Counted from the first letter of the stretch, positions 34,400 through 43,153 are shown. The stretch is DNA of 64,000 nt from an uncultured Clostridia bacterium (GCA_944386045.1 CALWZO010000053.1:1-64000), one strand, 5' to 3'. The notes: generated from the sequence alone by a model not told the origin. Made by a program: numbers and translations.

Positions 34400-35485
34400 A
34401 TGTCAAACAGGATGTTTCAAGGCGTTATATATCAGATGAAAGACACCATCGGCAGGGTCGTGGGTGTAACTGATGAAATGGGCGTCGTAGTGGCGTGCAG
34501 CGAACTGAGCCGGATAGACAGCATAAAAGACGGTGTTCAGGCCGAAAGAATGTCCAACAGCTCTTCATTTGTTCGCGGCGGATATACATTCAAAGGTTTT
34601 TCCAACACAAAACGAAACGATTTTTATGTGTTTGTGGAAGGCACCGATGAAATGGCAGATAAGTTTGCCGGCGTTCTGGCAATATCTCTGGCCAGTTTAA
34701 AACAGTTTCATGACGAAAAGTTCGACAGGCTTAATTTTATAAAGAATGTTGTTATGGACAACATTATGCCCGGCGACATATATGCCAAAGCCAGGGAGAT
34801 GCATTTTACCACCGACATCCCCAGGGTTGTGCTGATAATCAGGGTTGAACAGCAGAAGGATATGTCCACCTTTGATGTGGTGCAGAACCTGTTCCCCGAC
34901 AAGCAGAAAGACTTTGTTTTTGACACCAGCGAAAATGACACGGTGCTGATAAAAGAGCTGAAAAAAGGCATAGAGACAAAGGATATAGAAAAACTGGCCG
35001 CTTCGATAGTGGACACGCTGAATGTGGAATATTACATAAAAGCGGTTGTGGGTATCGGCACACAGGTTACCAACATAAAGGACCTGGCCTCTTCCTTTAA
35101 AGAAGCTCAGATTGCGCTGGAAGTGGGCAAGGTATTTGACACCGAAAAGTCTATAGTAAACTATGAAAACCTGGGTGTAGCCCGTCTGATATATCAGCTG
35201 CCCACCACACTGTGTGAAATGTTTTTGAAGGAAGTTTTCAAGCAGGGTTCAATCGACAGCTTGGATCAGGAAACTTTGTTTACCATCCAAAGCTTTTTTG
35301 AGAACAATCTGAATGTAAGCGAGACTTCCAGAGGGCTGTTTGTACACAGGAACACGCTGGTTTATCGCCTTGAAAAAATCAGAAAAATTACCGGCCTGGA
35401 TTTAAGGGAATTTGACGATGCCATTGTTTTCAAGGTAGCCTTGATGGTCAAAAAGTATTTACAGTCAAGCCAGGAGAGATTTTAA
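34400..35485 (+). CDS. PucR/CdaR-type transcriptional regulator
   Basis: 361 residues. The N-terminal part (1-110) is a small sensory-like domain (VTDEMGVVVACSELSRID, FKGFSNTKRNDFYVFVEG). A degenerate GGDEF-like fold occupies about 130-270. The C-terminal HTH_30 reads FFENNLNVSETSRGLFVHRNTLVYRLEKIRKITGLDLREFDDA (about 300-345), the hallmark of PucR/CdaR proteins. The ligand is unknown. It precedes ftsEX but is separated from it by a terminator, so control of the division operon is possible, not shown. GGAGATTAGT ribosome site. Confidence 0.88.
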   Translation: MSNRMFQGVIYQMKDTIGRVVGVTDEMGVVVACSELSRIDSIKDGVQAERMSNSSSFVRGGYTFKGFSNTKRNDFYVFVEGTDEMADKFAGVLAISLASLKQFHDEKFDRLNFIKNVVMDNIMPGDIYAKAREMHFTTDIPRVVLIIRVEQQKDMSTFDVVQNLFPDKQKDFVFDTSENDTVLIKELKKGIETKDIEKLAASIVDTLNVEYYIKAVVGIGTQVTNIKDLASSFKEAQIALEVGKVFDTEKSIVNYENLGVARLIYQLPTTLCEMFLKEVFKQGSIDSLDQETLFTIQSFFENNLNVSETSRGLFVHRNTLVYRLEKIRKITGLDLREFDDAIVFKVALMVKKYLQSSQERF

Positions 35486-35491
35486 TGATAA

Positions 35492-35539
35492 TTCCGCCCT
35501 TAAATGTAAGCAGTCAATTACATAGCAGGGCGGTTTTTC
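35492..35539 (+). terminator. Terminator between the regulator gene and ftsE
   Basis: CCGCCCT and AGGGCGG enclose a second nested stem (ATGTAA..TTACAT) and are followed by TTTTTCTGTTTT. Confidence 0.85.
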
Positions 35540-35572
35540 TGTTTTAAAAGAGAAAAGGAAAAGAAGAGGAAG

Positions 35573-36256
35573 ATGATTGATTTTAAAAATGTTACAAAAA
35601 CTTACGAGCCCAATATAACGGCCGTAAGGGACATGAACCTGCACATCGACAAAGGCGAGTTTGTGTTTGTAATAGGTCATTCCGGCGCAGGCAAAAGCAC
35701 TTTTCTGAAGCTGATGCTGCGCGAGGAAAAAGCCACAAAGGGCGAGGTTATGGTAAACGGATATAACCTGACCAAAATCAAAGAGAAGGATATACCCTAT
35801 ATGCGCCGTACATTGGGGGTGGTTTTTCAGGACTTTCGTCTTATACCCAATCTGACCGCTTATGAAAATATAGCTTTCGCCATGAGGGTTACCAACATAG
35901 ACGAAAAGGAAATAAAAAGAAGGGTTCCGTATATTCTGAACATAGTGGGCCTGGCCAAAAAAGGCGGCAAGCTGCCCACACAGCTGTCCGGCGGCGAACA
36001 GCAGCGTGTGGCCCTGGCCCGCGCACTGGTACACAATCCGGATCTGGTGATTGCGGACGAGCCCACCGGCAACATTGACCCGGCGCTTTCGCTGGAGATA
36101 ATGGAGCTGCTGAAAGCGATAAACAGCACAGGCACCACTGTTGTGGTGGTAACCCACGAGCACGAGCTGGCCAAAAGGTATGCCCAGAGAATAATAGAAA
36201 TGCGCAAAGGCGTCATAGTAAGCGACACCGGTGCGAAAGGAGGGGAAGTTATATGA
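35573..36256 (+). CDS. ftsE: Cell division ATP-binding protein FtsE
   Basis: ABC ATPase of the FtsEX complex, 227 residues. Walker A is GHSGAGKST (about 36-44), with the Q-loop VFQDFRLIPNLT, signature LSGGEQQR, Walker B LVIADEPTG and VVTHEHEL switch. FtsEX couples ATP hydrolysis to activation of periplasmic or extracellular peptidoglycan hydrolases. Its stop overlaps the ftsX start by four bases (ATGA), and the coiled-coil M23 hydrolase follows, completing the classic module. Confidence 0.97.
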   Translation: MIDFKNVTKTYEPNITAVRDMNLHIDKGEFVFVIGHSGAGKSTFLKLMLREEKATKGEVMVNGYNLTKIKEKDIPYMRRTLGVVFQDFRLIPNLTAYENIAFAMRVTNIDEKEIKRRVPYILNIVGLAKKGGKLPTQLSGGEQQRVALARALVHNPDLVIADEPTGNIDPALSLEIMELLKAINSTGTTVVVVTHEHELAKRYAQRIIEMRKGVIVSDTGAKGGEVI

Positions 36257-37161
36257 AATTTTCCAGTTTTAAATATCTTTTCCGCCAGGGATTACACAAT
36301 TTTGTGGGCAACCGCCTGATGAGCGTGGCTTCGGTAGGTGTGGTTACATCCTGCCTTATACTGGTTGGCGTATGCGTTTCGCTGGCGTTGAATGTAAACA
36401 GCTTTGTGGAGTATCTGGGCGCCCAGAATGAGGTTATAATATATATAAAAGACGACGCAGCCCGGGAAAGCATTGACGCCATGGACGAGAAACTGAAAAG
36501 TGACGCGGATGTTTCCGAATACACATTCGTTTCCAAAGAACGGGCCCTGGAAGAGCAGATGAGCTATATGGGCCAGTACGCTTCCATCCTCAGCAGTTAT
36601 CAGGGCGAAAACAACCCGCTGCCGGCCTCTTACCGCGTACATCTCAAAGACCTGACCAGGCTGGAGCAGGTTTCCCTGAGGTTTTCGCAGATGGACGGTG
36701 TTGACTATGTTTCCACTCCCACAGAGCTGGCAGGTGTGCTGATAACACTGAAAAATGTCACATACTATGCAGGTTTTGCGGTTCTGGCTGTACTTATGCT
36801 GGTAAGCATGGTGGTTATTTCCAACACCATACGCCTTACAGTGTTTGCCAGAAGACGCGAGATAAGCATAATGAAGTATGTAGGTGCCACCAACGGGTTT
36901 ATACAGCTGCCTTTTGTGGTGGAGGGCCTGATTATAGGAACAGTTTCTGCGCTGATAACCTTTATAGCGATAAGCGCAGGTTACATATACCTTTACAGTT
37001 ATATAACCACCCAGGCAAGCGGATTTATAGCCATGCTGGGCACATGTATGATACCGTATACTTCACTGCGGTTTGTGATGGGTATCGGATTTTTGCTGTT
37101 TGGCTGGATTATCGGCGGCGTCGGCAGTGCCATATCCATGAGAAAATATCTGAAAGTTTAG
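36253..37161 (+). CDS. ftsX: Cell division permease-like protein FtsX
   Basis: 302 residues. A short cytosolic N-terminus leads into helix 1 (about 22-46), a large extracellular loop (about 50-170) with SKERALEEQM and NPLPASYRVHL, then three C-terminal helices (FtsX-like permease region with TIRLTVFARRREISIMKYVGAT). The extracellular loop docks the coiled-coil hydrolase partner. It is translationally coupled to ftsE by ATGA overlap and is followed ten bases later by the M23 gene. Confidence 0.96.
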   Translation: MKFSSFKYLFRQGLHNFVGNRLMSVASVGVVTSCLILVGVCVSLALNVNSFVEYLGAQNEVIIYIKDDAARESIDAMDEKLKSDADVSEYTFVSKERALEEQMSYMGQYASILSSYQGENNPLPASYRVHLKDLTRLEQVSLRFSQMDGVDYVSTPTELAGVLITLKNVTYYAGFAVLAVLMLVSMVVISNTIRLTVFARRREISIMKYVGATNGFIQLPFVVEGLIIGTVSALITFIAISAGYIYLYSYITTQASGFIAMLGTCMIPYTSLRFVMGIGFLLFGWIIGGVGSAISMRKYLKV

Positions 37162-37171
37162 AGGAAAAGTT

Positions 37172-38335
37172 ATGACAAAGAAGATTTTGAAAGGCGTTTT
37201 TTGCCTGGCTGCGGTGCTTTGCCTTTGCTTTGGCCTGCTTAACCCCATAATAGCCAGCGCAGGCACTATGGAGGACTATCAGGCCGCCCAGGAAAAACTG
37301 GACCAGATAAACAAGGAGATTGCGGCGCTGAAAACCCAGAAGGAAAAACAGGAAGCCGAAAAGAAAAACGCACAGACCCAGATAGATCTGGTAAAAAAAC
37401 AGATAGAAATACTCACCGGAGATATTTCGCGGACCAATGATGACCTGCTGGCAAAGCAGGAAGAGCTGGAGCAGAAAAAAGAGGATATACAACAAACGGA
37501 CGAACTGTTTAAAGAGCGCCTGAAAGCCATGTATATAATGCGCAGCGGCGGCAGCCTGTCCACAGTTTTGGCGGTGGACAGCTTTTCAGAATTTCTGACA
37601 GCCGCAGACACTTTGCAGAGAATTTCTGTGGCAGATACAGAACTGCTGCAGCTGCTGGAAGAACAGAAAAAAGCCATAGAAGAGGAAGAAGCCCGGATTC
37701 AGGACCGGCTTAACAACCTGGTGGAAAAACAGGGTGAGATGGAAAGCAAACAGGCCGAACTGGCATCCCTGATGAAAACGCTGGACAGCAGCCTGTCAGA
37801 AACCGAAGCGCGGCAGCAGGCCGCCAGCGAAACCCAAAAGGAAGTCTATCAGGAATACCTGCGGGCAAAGGAAGCTGTTGAAGCAGAATTCGGCGAAGGC
37901 TCCACAGGTGATTTTGTAGGCGGTGAATGGATATGGCCGGTGCCCACAAACGGTCACATTTCTTCTCCTTTTGGCTGGCGTACCTTGTACGGCGTACCGG
38001 ACAACCATATAGGTATAGACATTGCCACGGGCAGCGGTCCGTACATATTCAATCAGCCGATAGTTGCTTCTAACTCCGGTACAGTCAAAACTGCCATACA
38101 TTCCAACAAAGGATATGGCAACTACCTCATAATCGACCACGGCGGCAACAACTTTACCCTTTACGGCCACTGCAATTCGCTGGCTGTCGGCGTTGGTGAC
38201 TATGTAACCCAGGGACAGACAATAGCCTATGTGGGCTCCACAGGCAACTCCACCGGCCCCCATCTCCATTTTGAGATAAGGCTTAACGGCACTCCGGTTG
38301 ACCCGGCGCCGCTGGTTGCCTCCACAAGGCCTTAA
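37172..38335 (+). CDS. EnvC-like murein hydrolase: coiled coil plus M23 (LytM) peptidase
   Basis: Secreted cell-wall endopeptidase or hydrolase activator, 387 residues. The signal peptide (1-30, cut near ASAGT) is followed by a long coiled coil (about 35-230) rich in Lys, Glu and Gln, and a C-terminal M23 domain (about 258-385). Zinc ligands look intact: H279 and D283 in HIGID, and H364/H366 in HLHFEI, with YGNYLIIDHG between. So it is probably an active endopeptidase, unlike E. coli EnvC. The position directly behind ftsEX indicates it is the FtsX-docked effector. AGGAAAAGTT ribosome site. Confidence 0.92.
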   Translation: MTKKILKGVFCLAAVLCLCFGLLNPIIASAGTMEDYQAAQEKLDQINKEIAALKTQKEKQEAEKKNAQTQIDLVKKQIEILTGDISRTNDDLLAKQEELEQKKEDIQQTDELFKERLKAMYIMRSGGSLSTVLAVDSFSEFLTAADTLQRISVADTELLQLLEEQKKAIEEEEARIQDRLNNLVEKQGEMESKQAELASLMKTLDSSLSETEARQQAASETQKEVYQEYLRAKEAVEAEFGEGSTGDFVGGEWIWPVPTNGHISSPFGWRTLYGVPDNHIGIDIATGSGPYIFNQPIVASNSGTVKTAIHSNKGYGNYLIIDHGGNNFTLYGHCNSLAVGVGDYVTQGQTIAYVGSTGNSTGPHLHFEIRLNGTPVDPAPLVASTRP

Positions 38336-38350
38336 CGGAAAGGATTAAAG

Positions 38351-39550
38351 ATGAAGAAAAAAATAAGTTTTAGCACAGCGATAAGCTATGTGTTTATCGC
38401 CATGACGGTTACTTTTTGTCTTACAATGGTAATCTCGTCAAAAATGTTTGAATCAAAAGTGGCTTCTGTAAACGAAAAGGAAACCATGTATGACAAAATT
38501 GCCGATATAGACCAGACAGTAAGACGGAATTATTACACAACCCTGGACGACAGCCGGGTTACCGAAGGAATGGCCCGGGGATATGTGCAGGGCCTTGGCG
38601 ATGCAGATTCACTGTACTATTCTGCGCGGCAAATGTCTGAATACCAGGATATACAGGCCGGCAAAATTATAGGTATAGGCGTTGATATAATCAAATCCCG
38701 TGAAGACGGCGGTTATATGAAGGTTTACAATGTTTACACAGATTCTCCGGCTGATGTGCAGGGCATAGTTTCCGGCGATACAATAACAGCCATTGATGGT
38801 GTAAGCACTATCAATATGCAGGTGGAAACAGCGCGCCGGATGCTCTCCGGTCTGTCCGGCACCACACTGGAGCTGACATATGTCCATGAAGGCAGTGAAA
38901 CAACTGCCACCCTCACACACAAAGCCTATGATGCACCGTCTGTCATATCTTCCAAGGAAGGTGACTACGGATATCTGAAAATAACCTCATTCAATGCCAA
39001 AACAGCCTCCGAGCTGGAATACGCTGCAAACAACCTGATCGGCCAGGAGGTTAAAGCCCTAGTAATAGATGTGCGCGATAATGCCAGCAAAGACTTTGAC
39101 AGCGCTGCTGCGGCTGCTGATATACTGCTGAAGGAAGGCACAACAATGTATGCGGTATACCAGGACGGCGAAAAGAAGGTTCTTTATACATCAGATAAAA
39201 CCAGCGTGTCGGTGCCGGTTGTACTGGTGACAAACTCCGGTACAGGCTATGCCTCTGAGATGTTTACGATTATGCTGAAAGATGTGGCCGATGCCAAGAC
39301 AGTGGGTACCGCCACAATGGGCAAAGGCGGTTTGCAGAAGATGTTCCGTCTGCCGGACGGCAGCGGTGTAGAACTGACAATTGCCATACTTAACCCGGTT
39401 ACTTCCCGGGTATACAACGGCACAGGCATTGCAGCGGATTACGAAAAAACACTGGATGCCAACCAGGAGCTGACCTATGTCACAATGGCACCCAGCGAAG
39501 ACCCGCAGATAGTGCGTGCTTTTGAAGTTGCCGAAAACCTGAGTAAATAA
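38351..39550 (+). CDS. S41-family (C-terminal processing peptidase-like) protein with Tyr at the Ser position
   Basis: Membrane-anchored protein of 399 residues: a signal-anchor helix (about 10-30), a CtpA-like N-terminal helix region, a PDZ domain (about 95-175, GIGVDI, VYTDSPADVQGIVSGDTI) and an S41 core. In CtpB and related enzymes the nucleophile Ser precedes the catalytic Lys by 25 residues, in S-A-S-E. Here the equivalent is Y300-A-S-E, with Lys at 325 in MGKGGLQ. The fold looks complete but the nucleophile is replaced, suggesting a pseudoprotease or adaptor. It is the last gene of the ftsEX-M23 operon, followed by a terminator. Confidence 0.85.
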   Translation: MKKKISFSTAISYVFIAMTVTFCLTMVISSKMFESKVASVNEKETMYDKIADIDQTVRRNYYTTLDDSRVTEGMARGYVQGLGDADSLYYSARQMSEYQDIQAGKIIGIGVDIIKSREDGGYMKVYNVYTDSPADVQGIVSGDTITAIDGVSTINMQVETARRMLSGLSGTTLELTYVHEGSETTATLTHKAYDAPSVISSKEGDYGYLKITSFNAKTASELEYAANNLIGQEVKALVIDVRDNASKDFDSAAAAADILLKEGTTMYAVYQDGEKKVLYTSDKTSVSVPVVLVTNSGTGYASEMFTIMLKDVADAKTVGTATMGKGGLQKMFRLPDGSGVELTIAILNPVTSRVYNGTGIAADYEKTLDANQELTYVTMAPSEDPQIVRAFEVAENLSK

Positions 39551-39561
39551 TATTTGTAAAT

Positions 39562-39596
39562 AAAAAAATCCCCTGAAAGGGGGATTTTTTTATTTT
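39562..39596. terminator. Terminator after the S41 gene (also near the XRE stop)
   Basis: AAAATCCCC, TGAAAG and GGGGATTTTTTT. It is almost identical to the hairpin at 40406-40441. Confidence 0.9.
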
Positions 39597-39808
39597 TGCC
39601 GGCTGTTTTTGCTTATTCCCAGCAGGTAGTCGGCAGACACATTATAAAACCTGCACAGGGTTATCAGATGTCTTATGGGCATTTCGTTTTCGCCCTTTTC
39701 ATACCTTGAGTAAACCTGCTGTGTGGTGCCCAGAACGGCGGCCAGGTCTTTTTGCTTTAAATCTTTGTCTTCTCGCAGTTCTCGCATTATCTCCCAGTAG
39801 CTTTTCAC
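39590..39808 (-). CDS. Small XRE-family helix-turn-helix regulator
   Basis: 72-residue DNA-binding protein consisting only of an HTH_3 domain: MRELREDKDLKQKDLAAVLG, TTQQVYSRYEKGENEMPIRHL and FYNVSADYLLG. The start is GTG 39808, seven bases after AGGT; a TTG ten codons upstream lacks a ribosome site. It is divergent from a zinc-ribbon membrane protein. Two palindromic operators lie in between, so it most likely represses both genes. The stop codon lies inside the shared terminator hairpin. Confidence 0.9.
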   Translation of the reverse strand: MKSYWEIMRELREDKDLKQKDLAAVLGTTQQVYSRYEKGENEMPIRHLITLCRFYNVSADYLLGISKNSRQK

Positions 39809-39852
39809 CTGTGTTACCTCACAATATAGTATTTGCAAGGTTAATTGTATTA

Positions 39853-39870
39853 TACACCATATATAGTGTA
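39853..39870. promoter_or_regulatory. Operator 1 for the XRE regulator
   Basis: TACACCATATATAGTGTA, a near-perfect palindrome, placed over the -10 (TATAAT, 39854-39849) of the minus-strand regulator gene. Confidence 0.7.
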
Positions 39871-39899
39871 TTGACTTTACACCACATATAGTGTAAAAT
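39871..39899 (+). promoter_or_regulatory. Promoter of the zinc-ribbon membrane protein
   Basis: TTGACT (39871-39876), a 17-base spacer and TAAAAT (39894-39899). Operator 2 covers the spacer and reaches the -10. Confidence 0.8.
39878..39895. promoter_or_regulatory. Operator 2 for the XRE regulator
   Basis: TACACCACATATAGTGTA, a repeat of operator 1 with one base changed, centred 25 bases away, inside the promoter of the divergent gene. Confidence 0.7.
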
Positions 39900-39927
39900 A
39901 TGGAATATAAATATTGGAGGAAAAGTT

Positions 39928-40404
39928 ATGGATAACAAAAAATGCAGACACTGCAAAAGCGAAATACCTGCCGATGCCAAAGTATGTCCTGTATGCAGAA
40001 AAAAACAGGGAAAAAAGGTGTGGCCGGTTATAATCGGCGTTATACTTGTTTTGGGAGTTATTGGCAGCATGGGAAACAGCGGAAACCAGCAGATTTCCGG
40101 CGACAGGTCATCGACTGCACCAACACAGGCGGAGTCCCGGCGGCCTGAATACGAAATAACCCGGTGCGAAATCGAAACAGACGGCCTCCTGACATATATA
40201 TCAGGCAGTCTGGTGAATAACACTTCCAGGCAAACAAACTATTTGCAGATAACTTTCAATCTGTACGATAAGGACGGGGCTTTGATAGGGTCGGCAATGG
40301 ACAATATAAACTATCTTGACGCCGGCGGCGTATGGAAATTTAAAGCACTGGCTTTTGAAGATGATTTTGCATCTTATGAACTGGCGGAAGTGACCGGTTT
40401 CTGA
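39928..40404 (+). CDS. Zinc-ribbon, single-pass membrane protein (FxLYD-like extracellular domain)
   Basis: 158 residues. The N-terminal zinc ribbon CRHCKSEIPADAKVCPVC (residues 6-23) is cytosolic. A helix (about 32-50) crosses the membrane. A Ser/Thr/Gln linker leads to an extracellular beta-sandwich (about 72-158) with GSLVNNTSRQTNYLQITFNLYDKDG, typical of FxLYD domains. GGAGGAAAAGTT is a strong ribosome site. The gene is divergent from the XRE regulator and shares its operators. It may report or buffer an envelope signal; no function is established. Confidence 0.8.
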   Translation: MDNKKCRHCKSEIPADAKVCPVCRKKQGKKVWPVIIGVILVLGVIGSMGNSGNQQISGDRSSTAPTQAESRRPEYEITRCEIETDGLLTYISGSLVNNTSRQTNYLQITFNLYDKDGALIGSAMDNINYLDAGGVWKFKALAFEDDFASYELAEVTGF

Positions 40405-40405
40405 T

Positions 40406-40442
40406 AATAAAAAAATCCCCTGAAAAGGGGATTTTTTTATTA
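40406..40442. terminator. Bidirectional terminator between zinc-ribbon gene and glycerate kinase
   Basis: AAAATCCCC, TGAAAA and GGGGATTTTTTT with T runs both ways. It differs by one base from the hairpin at 39562. Confidence 0.9.
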
Positions 40443-40485
40443 TTATCGATAAATCAGGCTTTATGAAATATGAGAAGGGGGAAAA

Positions 40486-41625
40486 TTATTTGCCGAACCC
40501 GGCAGATATTTCCATAAGCTTTACAACATTTCTTAAAGTTGCATCCAGGTTTTGTCTGGCAAAAGCCCTTGTCTTTTCAAAATCGCCGGCAGTCAGGTTG
40601 GTGGTGAACACACAGCTGACGCCTTCATCATAGCTTTTTTCAAAGCCTTTCAAGGCCTGTCCGACCACGGCGATAACCGGTACGCCCAGCTTTTTGGCGC
40701 GGCGGGAAATGCCTACAACAGCTTTTCCGGAAAGGCTTTGCCGGTCCAGGCTGCCTTCACCGGTTATGATACAGTCGGCATCGGCGGCCTCCTGCTCAAA
40801 ACCGGACATATCCAGGATAAGGTCTATGCCCTTTTCCAGCTTGCCGCCCATAAACACGCTCACACCGTAACCGGCGCCTCCGGCAGCACCTGCTCCCGGC
40901 AGCCAGGCCCGGTCAATGCCGTATTTGCTGTTTATCATCCGGGAAAAATCCTGCAAATTTTTGTCCAGATGTTTTACCATTTTGGGGTTGGCGCCTTTCT
41001 GCGGGCCAAATATATAAGCTGCGCCGTTGGGGCCGTACAGAGGGTTGTCTATATCGCACATGGCCATTATTTCCACGCCGTCCAGCAATTTTTCTGCCCG
41101 GCCGGTGTCAAAGTGCGTGACAGTGCTTAAATTTCCGCCCACCGGGAGAAACTGCTGATCCCGCCGGTTGTAAAACTGTACGCCCAAAGCCGCGGCCATT
41201 CCTGTGCCGGCGTCGTTGGTGCAGCTTCCGCCCAGCCCCAGGATTATTTTTTTACAGCCGTTGTTTATCGCGTGCTTTATCATTATTCCGGCGCCGTAAG
41301 TCGTGGTTTTGGCAGGGTTTTCTCGGCCGTATACCTGCGGCAGTCCGGCGCATTTGGCCAGTTCTATCACAGCAGTTTCGCCTTTTACTGCATAATAGCT
41401 TTCAAAAGGCTCCATAAAGGCATTAAATGTCTGTACGGTTATCTTCCGGTAGCCGTCAAAACCCAAAAAGCAGTCTGTTGTGCCTTCGCCGCCGTCTGCA
41501 ATGGGCCAGGATATAACCTTGCAAGCCGGAAATATTTGTTTTATATTCTTTTTTGCCGTATCGCAGAATTCGGTTGCTGATAAAGTGCCTTTGAAAGAGT
41601 CCGGCATTACAATACATTTTTTCAT
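40486..41625 (-). CDS. Glycerate kinase (GlxK/GarK type)
   Basis: Phosphorylates D-glycerate, feeding glycolysis. 379 residues, normal length. It starts MKKCIVMPDSFKGTLSATEFC, with ISWPIADGGEGTTDCFLG, GLGGSCTNDAGTGMAAALG, LPGAGAAGGAGYG and ITGEGSLDRQSLSGKAVVG, all family signatures. The ATG at 41625 is preferred (GTGGAAATCTG upstream) over one five codons earlier. It lies 110 bases after the M20 amidohydrolase with no terminator between, so the two may be co-transcribed, although the link in metabolism is unclear. Confidence 0.94.
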   Translation of the reverse strand: MKKCIVMPDSFKGTLSATEFCDTAKKNIKQIFPACKVISWPIADGGEGTTDCFLGFDGYRKITVQTFNAFMEPFESYYAVKGETAVIELAKCAGLPQVYGRENPAKTTTYGAGIMIKHAINNGCKKIILGLGGSCTNDAGTGMAAALGVQFYNRRDQQFLPVGGNLSTVTHFDTGRAEKLLDGVEIMAMCDIDNPLYGPNGAAYIFGPQKGANPKMVKHLDKNLQDFSRMINSKYGIDRAWLPGAGAAGGAGYGVSVFMGGKLEKGIDLILDMSGFEQEAADADCIITGEGSLDRQSLSGKAVVGISRRAKKLGVPVIAVVGQALKGFEKSYDEGVSCVFTTNLTAGDFEKTRAFARQNLDATLRNVVKLMEISAGFGK

Positions 41626-41735
41626 AACAGATTTCCACAAGTATTTTTTATATAATTCCCATTCCTGTCCAGCCGATTGCAGCCAGAATGTAAAGTATTA
41701 CGGCCACTATTGCAGGCTAGATTAAGGACAAGTTG

Positions 41736-42983
41736 TCAACCTTTTAAAAATTCACCCAGATTTGCGTATTCGCTGCTGTGCTCCAGCGGATAATCCCCGT
41801 TGAGATATTCCAGGGCAAATGCCACATGGGCTGCGGCGCCTGTGACCATTGCGCGCTCGTCAATATCAAACAGCGGATTGTGTATTTCTGCGCCGGAACC
41901 CACTTCGTCATTTCTGATACCCAGGTTGCCGTAGCAGCCGGGGGCGGCTATCATATACTGTGAATAGCTTTCGGAACCCATAGTGGGCATCTGGGGGCAC
42001 AGGGCGTCTTCTCCCAGCACTTTTGCTATTGCACTGCGGGCTATATCTGCGGCGCATTTGTCGTTTATCAGCGGAATGGCACCGCCTTTGCCCAGATTTT
42101 CAATGGTGCAGTCATAGGATTCTTCCAGGCCTTTTATAATTTTTTCCAGTTGTTTTTCAAAAGGAACTCTTACATTTTCTTTTGAGAAATATCTGGCAGA
42201 GCCGGAAAATTCTGCATATTCCGGTATGATATTTGATTTTGTACCGGCATCGATTTTGCAGATTGAAACAGTAAGCTGTTCAAAGGGGGATATATGTTTC
42301 ATGCGGATTTTGTTTATCTCGTTGATAAACTCCAGCATGCAGTCCACCGGGTTGTTGGACAGATCGGGCCTGGAAGCGTGACCGCCGCGGCCGGTTATCC
42401 TGAAGCTGACCGGTATGGAGCCGGCGTCGGCGTATCCTTCGCTTATGCCGAATTTGCCTGTTTCCAGTTTCTGCTCCACATGCATACCGAAACACACATC
42501 ATATTTTATGTCGTTGTCCCAGAAGTACTGCAAAATATGTTTTATATTTCCGCCGCCTTCTTCGCCGCGTTCAAAAACCAAAAGCACATCGCCGTTCAGC
42601 TCACTCCTGTTTTTGTACAGCACATCGGCCGCTGCCAGCAGCATTGATGTGTGGGCATCGTGGCCGCAGGCGTGCATTACACCGTCGTTTTCAGATATGC
42701 ACACACGCGGTTTTGACAGGTTGTGGTCCGGCTCCTGTATGGGCAGTGCGTCTATGTCGGCGCGCAGCATGACAGTCTTTTTGCCGCCGTTGCCCCTGAC
42801 CCAGGCGATAACGCCGCCGTTGGGAATATCGATAATCTCTTCCAGTCCGCTGGCTTTCAGCTGCTCGATTATGTACCGGCAGGTGTTGTCTTCCATCGTG
42901 CTCAGCTCAGGGTGCGCATGCAGATATCTTCGGTTTTCAACCATTTTGTCATAGTTGGCTTCGATAAGTTTCAGAATATCCAT
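41736..42983 (-). CDS. M20D family metal-dependent amidohydrolase
   Basis: 415-residue cytosolic amidohydrolase of the hippurate hydrolase/N-acyl-amino-acid amidohydrolase type. Motifs: RRYLHAHPELSTMED, VMLRADIDALPIQEPD, MHACGHDAHTSMLL (metal His/Asp), ERGEEGGGNIKHIL, GMHVEQKL and a dimerisation domain around GGHASRPDLSNNPVD. It lacks the AEYDALPG signature of the enzyme at 1164, so it is a different subgroup. The start at 42983 follows AAAGGAAAACTT. Substrate unknown. No lysine riboswitch precedes it. Confidence 0.88.
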   Translation of the reverse strand: MDILKLIEANYDKMVENRRYLHAHPELSTMEDNTCRYIIEQLKASGLEEIIDIPNGGVIAWVRGNGGKKTVMLRADIDALPIQEPDHNLSKPRVCISENDGVMHACGHDAHTSMLLAAADVLYKNRSELNGDVLLVFERGEEGGGNIKHILQYFWDNDIKYDVCFGMHVEQKLETGKFGISEGYADAGSIPVSFRITGRGGHASRPDLSNNPVDCMLEFINEINKIRMKHISPFEQLTVSICKIDAGTKSNIIPEYAEFSGSARYFSKENVRVPFEKQLEKIIKGLEESYDCTIENLGKGGAIPLINDKCAADIARSAIAKVLGEDALCPQMPTMGSESYSQYMIAAPGCYGNLGIRNDEVGSGAEIHNPLFDIDERAMVTGAAAHVAFALEYLNGDYPLEHSSEYANLGEFLKG

Positions 42984-43153
42984 AAGTTTTCCTTTCTTTG
43001 TGTTTATTGTGCCACTGTCACATAAATTTAATATAAAACTGCAAAAATATGTGACCAAAACATATATGATATTTTCAGTATACATAAAAAATAAAACTAT
43101 TCAATAGCTTTGCTTAATCTTTGTAAGATATGATAGTTTTGCTGGAGGATGTT

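Noticed and set aside
41636..41735. Remnant coding for a short hydrophobic stretch (AIVAVILYILAAIGW) on the minus strand between the M20 and glycerate kinase genes
   Set aside because: Only about 20 codons, no clear start or ribosome site; could be the tail of a lost transporter but cannot be supported.
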